5,254 nt of DNA. Origin: an uncultured Eubacteriales bacterium (GTDB lineage Bacteria; Bacillota; Clostridia; Lachnospirales; Lachnospiraceae). The DNA lies in contig CASFUI010000003.1 of NCBI GenBank assembly GCA_949297565.1, forward strand, positions 1-5,254, written 5' to 3'. Position 1 is the first letter of the stretch, and every line of letters starts with the position of its first letter. This document shows, one piece after another, positions 1-5,126 of this stretch. A model generated the notes under the pieces. It was not told the origin of the DNA. It saw nothing but the letters and a program-made list of their open reading frames with translations, and searched no databases. The position numbers were made by a program, and so were the translations under genes.

Positions 1-5
1 ATAAT

Positions 6-40
6 AAACGCCCCCTGTGCTGGTAACACAAGAGGCATTT
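6..40 (-). terminator. Intrinsic terminator reading leftward
   Basis: Arms 6-19 (AAACGCCCCCTGTG) and 27-40 (CACAAGAGGCATTT) are separated by a 7-nt loop. Read on the + strand the stem has three C-A mismatches. Read on the - strand all three become G-U wobbles, giving an uninterrupted 14-bp stem followed by UUUAUUAU. This favours a terminator for leftward transcription, although weak action in both directions is possible. The two in-frame TAA codons at 2-7 just before it could also be the end of a rightward gene outside the window. Confidence 0.6.
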
Positions 41-48
41 AACCGATA

Positions 49-76
49 CTTACATAAGCAGTGCTTACGATATAAT
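49..76 (+). promoter_or_regulatory. Possible integrase promoter
   Basis: CTTACA (49-54, 4 of 6 matches to TTGACA), a 16-nt spacer and a perfect TATAAT (71-76) predict a start near 83. This would leave a ~90-nt leader before the integrase start at 175. The -10 lies in the left arm of the inverted repeat 69-103. The promoter is predicted from consensus only. Confidence 0.4.
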
Positions 77-103
77 ATCGCCTTCGACAAGCCATATTAT
101 ATC
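69..103. repeat. Inverted repeat carrying opposed -10 boxes
   Basis: GATATAATAT (69-78) and ATATTATATC (94-103) are perfectly complementary 10-bp arms. After one mismatch (79/93) the stem continues for two more pairs (80-81 with 91-92). Each arm contains TATAAT reading inward. The repeat could be a dyad operator for a regulator, the symmetrical core of two facing promoters, or an RNA hairpin. Confidence 0.6.
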
Positions 104-127
104 ACCAACAGCGCCACTTATGCAAGC
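96..127 (-). promoter_or_regulatory. Possible leftward extended -10 promoter
   Basis: The - strand reads TTGCAT, 18 nt, TATAAT, and the -10 is preceded by TGA, forming the extended -10 motif TGnTATAAT. The -35 matches only TTG of the consensus, but extended -10 promoters tolerate this. The -10 lies inside the right arm of the inverted repeat at 69-103, so it mirrors the rightward -10 at 71-76. Confidence 0.35.
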
Positions 128-145
128 AGGCGCTACTTTTGCGCC
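110..145 (+). promoter_or_regulatory. Mutually exclusive stems in the integrase leader
   Basis: GGCGC at 129-133 can pair with the upstream AGCGCC (110-115; six pairs using 129-134, loop 13 nt) or with the downstream GCGCC (141-145, loop 7 nt). It cannot pair with both at once. The upstream stem is followed by ACTTTT, a weak U-tract. The arrangement resembles alternative leader folding upstream of the ribosome binding site at 157-165. A regulatory role is inference. Confidence 0.3.
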
Positions 146-155
146 CAAATTTCAC

Positions 156-165
156 AAAAAGGAGG
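156..165 (+). promoter_or_regulatory. Integrase ribosome binding site
   Basis: AAAAAGGAGG lies 9 nt before ATG 175. The ATG at 166 abuts the site and is too close to be used, so this site decides the start. Confidence 0.85.
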
Positions 166-174
166 ATGATTAAT

Positions 175-1266
175 ATGGCGAGAGGACGAAAACCTAAAAC
201 TAAAGGACAGCATCGCTCGTTCAAACGTGCCAACGGAACAGGCTCAATTAAGAAACTGTCAGGCAATCGAAGGAAGCCGTATTGTGTTCTTATTACAACC
301 GGAACTCAATGGATACCTGAGCAGATGAAAAATAAACAGATACAAAAATCTATCGGAACATTTAAAACTTTCGAAGAGGCTGAAGCTGCTCTGGCAAATT
401 ACAACTTAAATCCATACAACATTGACACCCGTTCAGTTACATTTGGGGAAATATATGAGATATGGAAAAAACATAAATTTGAAAAGATTAGCGAAAAAAC
501 TATGAAGAGCTATGAAACTGCGTACAAATATTGTTCATGTCTCAAAGACGAGCCTATTTCAAAAATCAAAACAGCACAGCTGCAATATGCCATAGATAAG
601 TGTGATAAAAGTTCCGCAACAAAGGATAACATGAAAATTGTAATGAACGGAGTGTTTAACTACTGCATGGAAAATGACATTGTGTCTAAGAATTACGCTG
701 ACTATATCACTATCGAACGCTCCGAGGCTACATTCGACCGTATATTATTCAGTAAAAAAGAAATCGATTATCTATGGAGCATATCAGACAACTATGACGC
801 TCAGATACTCCTAATACTCCTCTATACTGGAATGCGTGTAAATGAGCTTCTTAAAAATAAACGCAGCAATTATGACCCAGACGCCAAGACATTGTTTATC
901 CCAAAAGAGCTTGCGAAAAACAATACGTCTGTAAGATACGTTCCAATACATAAAAAAATACTTCCTTTGATAAACCAATTTTATGAACGCAGCAAGGACG
1001 CATTAATCGTTAAGCCTAACGGCTCAAGAGTCATGTACAACAATTTTGTTTCAAGAGAACTTAAAAAACTTAATACACATTTTGAAGCCGTTCACCGTTT
1101 ACATGATACAAGACACACTTTTGTTACGCAGGCACATATTCTCGGTATGGATGATTTAATAGTGAAAAAGATAATAGGTCATGCCGCAAATGGAACAACT
1201 GCAAGAGTATATACCCATATTTCATTAGAAGAAGAGTTTAGAGAACTGAACAAATTAGAATATTAA
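175..1266 (+). CDS. Tyrosine recombinase / site-specific integrase
   Basis: A 363-residue phage- or ICE-type integrase that would catalyse recombination between the element and chromosomal attachment sites via a covalent 3'-phosphotyrosine intermediate. The basic N-terminus (residues 1-30) leads into an arm-type DNA-binding region with the typical GTGSIxKLSGxRRKPY pattern (about 30-85). A helical core-binding domain follows (about 95-175), then the catalytic domain. Catalytic residues are all visible: R221 (YTGMR), probable K248, H310 and R313 (HDTRH), H336 (IIGHA) and nucleophile Y346 (RVYTH), so it looks functional. ATG 175 is chosen because AAAAAGGAGG ends 9 nt upstream. A TTG at 139 would add 12 residues but lacks a site. 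It points toward efp, with its 3' end next to the probable element end. No excisionase is visible in the window. It is more A+T-rich than its neighbours, consistent with transfer. Phage versus ICE origin cannot be decided. Confidence 0.95.
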   Translation: MARGRKPKTKGQHRSFKRANGTGSIKKLSGNRRKPYCVLITTGTQWIPEQMKNKQIQKSIGTFKTFEEAEAALANYNLNPYNIDTRSVTFGEIYEIWKKHKFEKISEKTMKSYETAYKYCSCLKDEPISKIKTAQLQYAIDKCDKSSATKDNMKIVMNGVFNYCMENDIVSKNYADYITIERSEATFDRILFSKKEIDYLWSISDNYDAQILLILLYTGMRVNELLKNKRSNYDPDAKTLFIPKELAKNNTSVRYVPIHKKILPLINQFYERSKDALIVKPNGSRVMYNNFVSRELKKLNTHFEAVHRLHDTRHTFVTQAHILGMDDLIVKKIIGHAANGTTARVYTHISLEEEFRELNKLEY

Positions 1267-1270
1267 TTTT

Positions 1271-1303
1271 GTTCCTTACGCGTTCCTTACGTGTTCCTTA
1301 CCG
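1271..1303. repeat. Three tandem 11-bp repeats after integrase
   Basis: GTTCCTTAC occurs at 1271, 1282 and 1293, an exact 11-bp period, with two variable bases (GC, GT, CG) closing each unit. The array begins 4 nt after the integrase stop codon. Integrases with an N-terminal arm-binding domain bind short direct repeats near element ends, as in lambda and Tn916. These repeats are therefore plausible arm-type sites. The 11-bp period places copies on nearly the same DNA face. The function is inferred. Confidence 0.75.
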
Positions 1304-1323
1304 CTCTATAATTAAACATATTT

Positions 1324-1350
1324 ATAAAAAATAAGGGACCTGCAAATCCC
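1324..1350 (-). terminator. Terminator downstream of efp
   Basis: On the - strand GGGATT TGCA GGTCCC (1335-1350) forms a 6-bp stem, four Watson-Crick pairs and two G-U, with a 4-nt loop. It is followed directly by TTATTTTTTAT. It lies 51 nt past the efp stop and would end leftward transcription before it opposes integrase. The CCGCATTTATGCGG dyad at 1350-1363 is just upstream and may assist. Confidence 0.6.
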
Positions 1351-1378
1351 CGCATTTATGCGGCTTTCTGCAAATCCC
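1340..1378. other. Candidate attachment region: hairpin flanked by direct repeats
   Basis: CTGCAAATCCC occurs at 1340-1350 and 1368-1378, flanking CCGCATTTATGCGG (1350-1363), a perfect dyad with 6-bp arms. The segment lies between the integrase repeats and the efp stop, where the element-chromosome junction is expected. Without the opposite element end, the exact crossover core cannot be identified. The dyad may instead be part of the efp termination region. Confidence 0.35.
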
Positions 1379-1401
1379 TGCAACCTTCAAATTCTTTAAA
1401 T

Positions 1402-1959
1402 TTAAACTCTTGAGAGATACTCTCCCGTACGCGTGTCAATCTTGATTGTATCGCCCTGATTTACGAAAAGAGGCACCATAATCTTTGCGCCTGTCTCAAG
1501 AATAGCCGGCTTTGTGGCGCCTGTGGCTGTATCGCCCTTAATGCCAGGCTCTGACTCTGTAATCTGGAGCTCAACGAAAAGAGGCGGCTCAATAGCAAAT
1601 ACCTTGCCCTGATGAGAACAAAGCTTAACTATCTCATTCTCCTTTACGAACTTTAATGAATCGCCGACATCTTCCTTAGCGAGAGCAATCTGCTCGAATG
1701 TCTCTGTATCCATAAAGTTGTAAAGGTCTCCGTCTGAATATAAATACTGAAAATCTTTTCTATCAATGTGAGCAAGTTCAAGCTTTTCTGTAGGTCTGAA
1801 AGTCTTCTCCACAACGCCGCCGCTCACAATATTTTTCATCTTCGTTCTAACAAAAGCAGCACCCTTTCCAGGCTTAACATGCTGGAACTCAATAATCTGC
1901 CAGATACCGTTATCCATCTGAACTGTAATACCGTTCTTAAAATCTCCTGCGCTTACCAT
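1402..1959 (-). CDS. efp: Translation elongation factor P
   Basis: A 185-residue EF-P, the normal full length. It binds between the ribosomal P and E sites and relieves stalling at consecutive prolines. The N-terminal KOW-like domain (about 1-63) carries the loop HVKPGKGAAFVR with K32 at the tip. This is the position modified in Bacillus-type EF-P; no modification enzyme is visible here. Two OB-fold domains follow (about 64-128 and 129-185), ending in the conserved IDTRTGEYLSRV. ATG 1959 has AGGAGGT 10 nt upstream. It is last in the leftward series, 120 nt after aroQ, with its own probable promoter. Its 3' end is the chromosomal neighbour of the integrase element but the C-terminus looks undisturbed. 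The TAA stop lies within a TTTAAATTTAAA palindrome at 1395-1406. Confidence 0.97.
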   Translation of the reverse strand: MVSAGDFKNGITVQMDNGIWQIIEFQHVKPGKGAAFVRTKMKNIVSGGVVEKTFRPTEKLELAHIDRKDFQYLYSDGDLYNFMDTETFEQIALAKEDVGDSLKFVKENEIVKLCSHQGKVFAIEPPLFVELQITESEPGIKGDTATGATKPAILETGAKIMVPLFVNQGDTIKIDTRTGEYLSRV

Positions 1960-1997
1960 TCTTTGGTATACCTCCTAAATTATCAATAACTTATAAT

Positions 1998-2026
1998 ATT
2001 TTATAATAAATATCAATGTTTGGCAA
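1998..2026 (-). promoter_or_regulatory. Probable efp promoter
   Basis: On the - strand TTGCCA (2021-2026), a 17-nt spacer and TAAAAT (1998-2003) fit a sigma-A promoter. A second reading is TTGATA (2011-2016), 15 nt, TATAAG (1990-1995). The 120-nt gap before efp has no clear terminator, so efp may be transcribed both from here and by readthrough from aroQ. Confidence 0.45.
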
Positions 2027-2079
2027 CTGTTTTTTTGAACATGCCTGAAACAGCACTCCCACGTCCGCCAAAAAAGCAC

Positions 2080-2520
2080 CTATGACTGCATATCAGCCAG
2101 AGCTTCCATTGCATAAAGATATCCCTTGAGACCAAGCCCTACCACCTGTCCCGTACATACAGGCGCCGTAACCGATACATGCCTGAACTCCTCTCGCTTG
2201 TGTACATTCGATATATGCACCTCAATCTTGGGAATTGCCTCCACTGACGCCAGCGCATCGCGCACCGCATAGCTGTAATGCGTAAATGCTCCCGGATTAA
2301 TAACAATTCCGTCTACGTTTTCAAAATAAGCCTGCTGTATCCTGTCTATAACCGCCCCCTCTGAATTATTCTGAAATACTTCGACCTCAACGCCAAGCTC
2401 CTTAGCTTTATTTTCAATCATAGAGACAAGCGTCTCATAATTTTCACTTCCGTAAATTCCTTTTTCTCTTATCCCCACAAAATTAATATTAGGTCCGTTA
2501 ATAACAAGCAGCTTCTTCAT
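2080..2520 (-). CDS. aroQ: 3-dehydroquinate dehydratase, type II
   Basis: A 146-residue type II dehydroquinase, the usual size for the dodecameric flavodoxin-like family. It converts 3-dehydroquinate to 3-dehydroshikimate, the third step of the shikimate pathway, in the cytoplasm. Visible motifs are VINGPNINFVGIREKGIYG (R18 and catalytic Y23 on the lid), INPGAFTH (N75), EVHISN (catalytic H102) and REEFR (R109, R113), then the GQVVGLGLKGY glycine-rich end. The usual SNxEG substrate motif reads NNSEG (51-55) and the usual GPNLNLLG reads GPNINFVG; both are mild variants. ATG 2520 has AAAGGAGGT 11 nt upstream, inside the end of aroK, and the gap is only 6 nt. It lies in the operon directly after shikimate dehydrogenase and kinase. 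Confidence 0.96.
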   Translation of the reverse strand: MKKLLVINGPNINFVGIREKGIYGSENYETLVSMIENKAKELGVEVEVFQNNSEGAVIDRIQQAYFENVDGIVINPGAFTHYSYAVRDALASVEAIPKIEVHISNVHKREEFRHVSVTAPVCTGQVVGLGLKGYLYAMEALADMQS

Positions 2521-2526
2521 TTTCGC

Positions 2527-3141
2527 CTACAACCTCCTTTTCAGCTCCCGCCCTGTCTCACTTATAATCTTCTCATACATGCTTTTGAACGAATGCTCCT
2601 TGATTTCAGCAGCGTAAGCCTTTGAGTCCGAAGCAGAAACTCCCAAGACTTTCGCGACCGTCTCAGCCCCCGCAGAAGTGTCAACCTCCAAATCGGCGGC
2701 CTCCTCATAAAATTCACTTCTCTCGGAGATAAGCCTGTTAATCTTTTCCTCAAGACTACCTCCTGCAAGAAGAGGTCTTGTGTTATCCTTTTCAAGCCTT
2801 TTTACAAGCTCCGCCACATCTGCCTTCAAATACACAACAGTACCAAGCCTCTTTAACAGCCGTCTGTTCTCAGCGCGCAGAGGAAGTCCGCCGCCTACCG
2901 AAATAACTCCGCCGCTAACCTTATCATCCAGCATACGCCTTACGGTATCTGTCTCAAGCTCTCTGAAATACTCTTCTCCGTTTTCCGCAAAAATATCAGA
3001 TATGCTTCGTGACTGAGAGCTCTCAATCAACTCATCAGTATCATAAAAATTCCTGCCGTGATTTTTCGCAATCCATTTTCCGAACGTTGTCTTTCCGCTT
3101 CCCATAAATCCAATTAATATAATATTGTCCAATTTATCCAC
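2527..3141 (-). CDS. aroK: Shikimate kinase
   Basis: A 204-residue P-loop kinase that phosphorylates shikimate at O3 using ATP. It has the Walker A motif GFMGSGKTT (11-19, K17), YDTD (D34, D36, magnesium and shikimate contacts), FRELE (R60), VGGG (82-85), lid NTRPLL (R122) and ERSEFYEEAA (R141). Bacterial shikimate kinases are usually about 160-175 residues. This one has about 30 extra C-terminal residues, charged and probably helical (from about 172). The extension has no recognised function. The start is GTG 3141, with GAGGAG 11 nt upstream overlapping the aroE stop. It lies 15 nt after aroE and 6 nt before aroQ, in one transcription unit. aroK versus aroL naming is conventional. Confidence 0.95.
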   Translation of the reverse strand: MDKLDNIILIGFMGSGKTTFGKWIAKNHGRNFYDTDELIESSQSRSISDIFAENGEEYFRELETDTVRRMLDDKVSGGVISVGGGLPLRAENRRLLKRLGTVVYLKADVAELVKRLEKDNTRPLLAGGSLEEKINRLISERSEFYEEAADLEVDTSAGAETVAKVLGVSASDSKAYAAEIKEHSFKSMYEKIISETGRELKRRL

Positions 3142-3156
3142 AGCTTACGACACTCC

Positions 3157-4032
3157 TCACTCAACAATTCCCAAAGCCTGCTTCATATCGTCATAGATAA
3201 GCTGAGCGGTATCACGCGAAATCTCACAGCCGTTCCACAGCTCATACGCGGCAATTCCCTGATACAAAAGCATTTTAAGCCCGTTAAAAGCCGGCTTTCC
3301 ATGCTGCTGCATAAGCTTCATAAACCTGGTTCTGGCAGGATTATAAATTATGTCAACCCCTGCTGCGGCTTTTTCATAAAAGCTTTCGTCCGTTACAGGA
3401 GCCTCATCGTCATGAGGATGAAGACCTACGCTGGTTGTCTGTATAACAATATAATCGCTTTCGTCGAGCTTGCCGCAATCAGCAAGAGGCTTTGCACAAG
3501 CCGTATCAGAATTAAAATAATTATTGACAGCCTCGGCTATTCCCTGCGCTCTCTCGAGCGTTCTGTTCATAATCATAATCTTAGCCGCGCCCCTCTTTGC
3601 GCACAAAAAGGCGATAGCTCTCGCGGCTCCTCCTGCTCCCAGCAGCACGACGGTCTTTCCCGCGAGAGAAAGTCCGGCGTCAGACAGTTCTCTGTCGAGT
3701 CCCAGAATATCAGTATTATACCCCTTGTATCCGCCGTCTGTGCGTACCAGAGTATTTACCGCCCCAATAGCCTCTGCAAGAGGATCCGTCTCCACAAGCG
3801 CAGCCATTACAGTCTGCTTGTGCGGAACTGTAACATTAAGTCCGAGAATACCAAGAGCATATGCGCCTTTCACCGCCTCGCTCACTCTGTCTGAATCCAC
3901 ACAGAAAGTCGTATACACAAGATTATCATTTCTAATCTCCGCCAGCCGGTTATGTATAAGCGGAGATATGGAATGTGCGACCGGATTTCCGATCAGTCCG
4001 CACACCATTGTCGTTCCGTCAATCGTTTTCAT
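3157..4032 (-). CDS. aroE: Shikimate dehydrogenase (NADP+)
   Basis: A 291-residue AroE that reduces 3-dehydroshikimate to shikimate with NADPH. The N-terminal substrate domain has the GLIGNPVAHSISP motif (12-24, the two Ser bind the substrate carboxylate), NVTVPHK with catalytic K72, GAVNT (90-94) and NTD with catalytic D108. The Rossmann domain has VVLLGAGGAARA (128-139) and NRT (156-158), the latter typical of NADP preference. The C-terminal helix carries YQGIAAYELW (Q258). ATG 4032 lies inside the end of the YqeG gene (14-nt overlap) and has GAAGGA upstream, so the two are probably translationally coupled. The length is slightly above typical (about 270-290). It belongs to the AroE rather than the quinate-using YdiB group only by context. 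Confidence 0.96.
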   Translation of the reverse strand: MKTIDGTTMVCGLIGNPVAHSISPLIHNRLAEIRNDNLVYTTFCVDSDRVSEAVKGAYALGILGLNVTVPHKQTVMAALVETDPLAEAIGAVNTLVRTDGGYKGYNTDILGLDRELSDAGLSLAGKTVVLLGAGGAARAIAFLCAKRGAAKIMIMNRTLERAQGIAEAVNNYFNSDTACAKPLADCGKLDESDYIVIQTTSVGLHPHDDEAPVTDESFYEKAAAGVDIIYNPARTRFMKLMQQHGKPAFNGLKMLLYQGIAAYELWNGCEISRDTAQLIYDDMKQALGIVE

Positions 4033-4543
4033 TATATTTTCCTTCTTTATCTAAGCTTTTTCTGTAAAAATACAACACAATTCGTTCCAGATACCTTTTG
4101 AGCACAATCTGTATCTCCTCGTGCCTGTCAACAGGCTTTACGAGAAAGCTCTTTATTCCGGCGCGGTTGGCTCCCCACACGTCGGTAAAAATCTGGTCTC
4201 CCACAAAAAACACGGTATCCCGGCTGCACTTCATAATTTCTACTGCCTTAATATAATTCACAGGAGACGGCTTACCGGCCCTGCTGACATATTTAGATCC
4301 TACAATATCAGCAAGCGGCTTGACCCTCGCCTCGCTGTTATTGGAAATAATGCATGTCTCATAACCCATTTTGTGGAGAGAAGAAAACAGTTCTCTGGCC
4401 CTGTCAGTTACAGGCGCTCCATGCTCTACAAGCGTATTGTCGACATCAAATATAATGCCGCGGAAGCCATCACCATAAAGCTTTTCATATTCAATATCAT
4501 ACGCCGACTCATAATATCGGCTCGGATAAAAACACTTAAGCAT
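4019..4543 (-). CDS. yqeG: YqeG-family HAD phosphatase
   Basis: A 174-residue HAD-superfamily subclass IIIA phosphatase of the YqeG/Gep4 type. Relatives of Gep4 dephosphorylate phosphatidylglycerophosphate in cardiolipin synthesis, so a lipid phosphatase role is possible. The bacterial function is not firmly known. Motif I is FDVDNTLV (nucleophile D33, acid/base D35), motif II IISNN (S67), motif III AGKPSP (K91) and motif IV VGDQIFTD (D116, D121). All are intact. The opening LKCFYPSRYYESAYDI is characteristic of the family. There is no transmembrane segment; the C-terminal YLERIVLYFYRK stretch (151-162) could lie on a membrane. ATG 4543 has GAGGA 5 nt upstream. It sits 14 nt after nrdR and overlaps aroE. 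In Bacillus yqeG also lies near the shikimate dehydrogenase gene, but with yqeH between. Confidence 0.9.
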   Translation of the reverse strand: MLKCFYPSRYYESAYDIEYEKLYGDGFRGIIFDVDNTLVEHGAPVTDRARELFSSLHKMGYETCIISNNSEARVKPLADIVGSKYVSRAGKPSPVNYIKAVEIMKCSRDTVFFVGDQIFTDVWGANRAGIKSFLVKPVDRHEEIQIVLKRYLERIVLYFYRKSLDKEGKYNEND

Positions 4544-4557
4544 TGCATTCCTCGCTG

Positions 4558-5004
4558 TTACTTTAAAATCTTGTTAATCTCTTCAAGAAATGTATTTACA
4601 TCCTTAAATTCACGGTAGACTGATGCAAAGCGCACATATGCAACCTCATCGAGCTTTTTTAATTTATCCATTACTATCATTCCTATTGTAGTAGTCGGAA
4701 TTTCCTTTTCACCTGAATTAAAAATCTGTGTCTCAATCTCGTCAACCATGTGATTAATCTGAGAGAGCGAAACAGGCCTTTTATGGCATGAACGCACAAT
4801 ACCGGAAACAATCTTTTCCCTGTCATATGGTTCTCTGTTTTCATCCTTTTTAATCACAATAATAGGCATCATTTCAACTTTTTCGTAGGTTGTAAAACGT
4901 TTTCCGCAGTTATCACACTGACGCCGTCTTCTTATCGAGCTGTCGTCAGTTGGTCTGGAATCTATAACCTTTGTATTTTCTTTTCCGCAATACGGACACT
5001 TCAC
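4558..5004 (-). CDS. nrdR: Transcriptional repressor NrdR
   Basis: A 148-residue NrdR, the usual length, a nucleotide-sensing repressor of ribonucleotide reductase genes. The N-terminal zinc ribbon has C3 and C6 (CPYCG) and C30 and C33 (CDNCG), with the basic SIRRRRQ region between (23-29). The ATP-cone domain (about 47-137) senses ATP/dATP and includes KKDENREPYDREKI and the family signature VAYVRFASVYREF (121-133). The start is GTG 5004, because AGGAGGT is 7 nt upstream and the protein then begins MKCPYCG as in the family. The ATG at 5076 would add 24 atypical residues and lies upstream of the predicted promoter's start site. It is the first gene of the leftward operon and divergent from sigG. 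No ribonucleotide reductase gene is in the window. Confidence 0.96.
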   Translation of the reverse strand: MKCPYCGKENTKVIDSRPTDDSSIRRRRQCDNCGKRFTTYEKVEMMPIIVIKKDENREPYDREKIVSGIVRSCHKRPVSLSQINHMVDEIETQIFNSGEKEIPTTTIGMIVMDKLKKLDEVAYVRFASVYREFKDVNTFLEEINKILK

Positions 5005-5011
5005 AATTATT

Positions 5012-5018
5012 ACCTCCT
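5012..5018 (-). promoter_or_regulatory. nrdR ribosome binding site
   Basis: AGGAGGT lies 7 nt before GTG 5004. It fixes the start at a GTG rather than at the upstream ATG at 5076. Confidence 0.85.
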
Positions 5019-5044
5019 GATTTATCAAACGCGAGAATATATTT

Positions 5045-5073
5045 ATTATAAGTAATATCGCATTTTCGGTCAA
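5045..5073 (-). promoter_or_regulatory. Sigma-A promoter of the nrdR operon
   Basis: On the - strand TTGACC (5068-5073, 5 of 6), a 17-nt spacer and a perfect TATAAT (5045-5050) give a strong housekeeping promoter with a start near 5038, about 34 nt before the nrdR GTG. It is the only strong promoter seen upstream of the nrdR-yqeG-aroE-aroK-aroQ series. No convincing NrdR box overlaps it. Confidence 0.75.
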
Positions 5074-5096
5074 CACAAAAATGGATATTGTTTACA

Positions 5097-5126
5097 GTAT
5101 TAAACGCTCTTTCTTCGGCAATCATG
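5097..5126 (+). promoter_or_regulatory. Sigma-F/sigma-G-like promoter of sigG
   Basis: GTATT (5097-5101), a 15-nt spacer and GGCAATCATG (5117-5126) resemble the forespore consensus (GYWTA, about 15-16 nt, GGYRANAMTR). The -10 deviates at one position. In Bacillus sigG is transcribed by sigma-F and then by sigma-G itself, which is the expected control here. The predicted start is near 5133. Confidence 0.55.

Larger units (their letters stand above)
1..95 (-). ncRNA. Candidate ~90-nt leftward small RNA in the integrase leader
   Basis: A perfect extended -10 element TGATATAAT lies on the - strand at 96-104, with a weak -35 (TTGCAT) 18 nt upstream. Transcription would start near 89 and run left through a 6-bp hairpin (TAAGCA/TGCTTA, 55-67) into the intrinsic terminator at 6-40. 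The predicted transcript is about 85-90 nt. No convincing open reading frame was seen in it. Promoter, internal hairpin and terminator are visible in the sequence, but existence and function of the RNA are inferred. A spurious -10 in A+T-rich DNA is the main alternative. Confidence 0.3.
17..169 (+). other. Possible small or degenerate reading frame ahead of integrase
   Basis: The frame is open from after the TAA at 5-7 to a TGA at 167-169. The only plausible start is GTG at 17, with no ribosome binding site, and it would give 50 residues rich in Tyr, Asn and Arg (for example ...DKPYYITNSATY...). The stop sits inside the integrase ribosome binding region, which would suit translational coupling. 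There is no ATG, and the frame overlaps the terminator stem at 6-40. It may therefore be a decayed gene end or chance. I do not recognise the product. Confidence 0.2.

Noticed and set aside
139..174. Upstream TTG start adding 12 residues to the integrase
   Set aside because: No ribosome binding site precedes 139. The extra codons run through the AAAAAGGAGG site that serves ATG 175.
1271..1303. CRISPR-like array
   Set aside because: The unit is only 11 bp with no spacers, so it is a short tandem repeat near an integrase.
1267..1401. tRNA gene as integration target
   Set aside because: No cloverleaf-like arrangement or CCA-end region was found; the interval is fully explained by repeats and hairpins.
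1768..1989. + strand open frame opposite the efp start
   Set aside because: It is antisense to efp, runs through its promoter region and has no ribosome binding site.
2027..2079. Terminator between aroQ and efp
   Set aside because: The T-run after the aroQ stop has no stable GC-rich stem before it. The AAACAG/CTGTTT pairing has a long loop and no U-tract on the correct side.
2562..3016. Open frames on both strands within aroK (2562-2795 -, 2780-3016 +)
   Set aside because: They are shifted-frame or antisense shadows of a shikimate kinase with all motifs intact.
3301..4054. Long + strand open frames opposite aroE
   Set aside because: They are antisense to a fully conserved aroE, lack ribosome binding sites, and translate to low-complexity Ser/Ala/Pro-rich or unfamiliar sequence.
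4121..4618. + strand open frame opposite yqeG and nrdR
   Set aside because: It is antisense to two well-supported genes, with no recognisable motif or start signal.
5005..5076. Longer NrdR starting at ATG 5076
   Set aside because: It would start upstream of the predicted transcription start near 5038 and add 24 hydrophobic residues not found in NrdR. GTG 5004 has a strong site and gives the canonical MKCPYCG start.
5041..5096. NrdR box autoregulating nrdR
   Set aside because: ACACAAAAATGGATATTGTT only loosely resembles the NrdR box and lies upstream of the promoter; the match is too poor to support.
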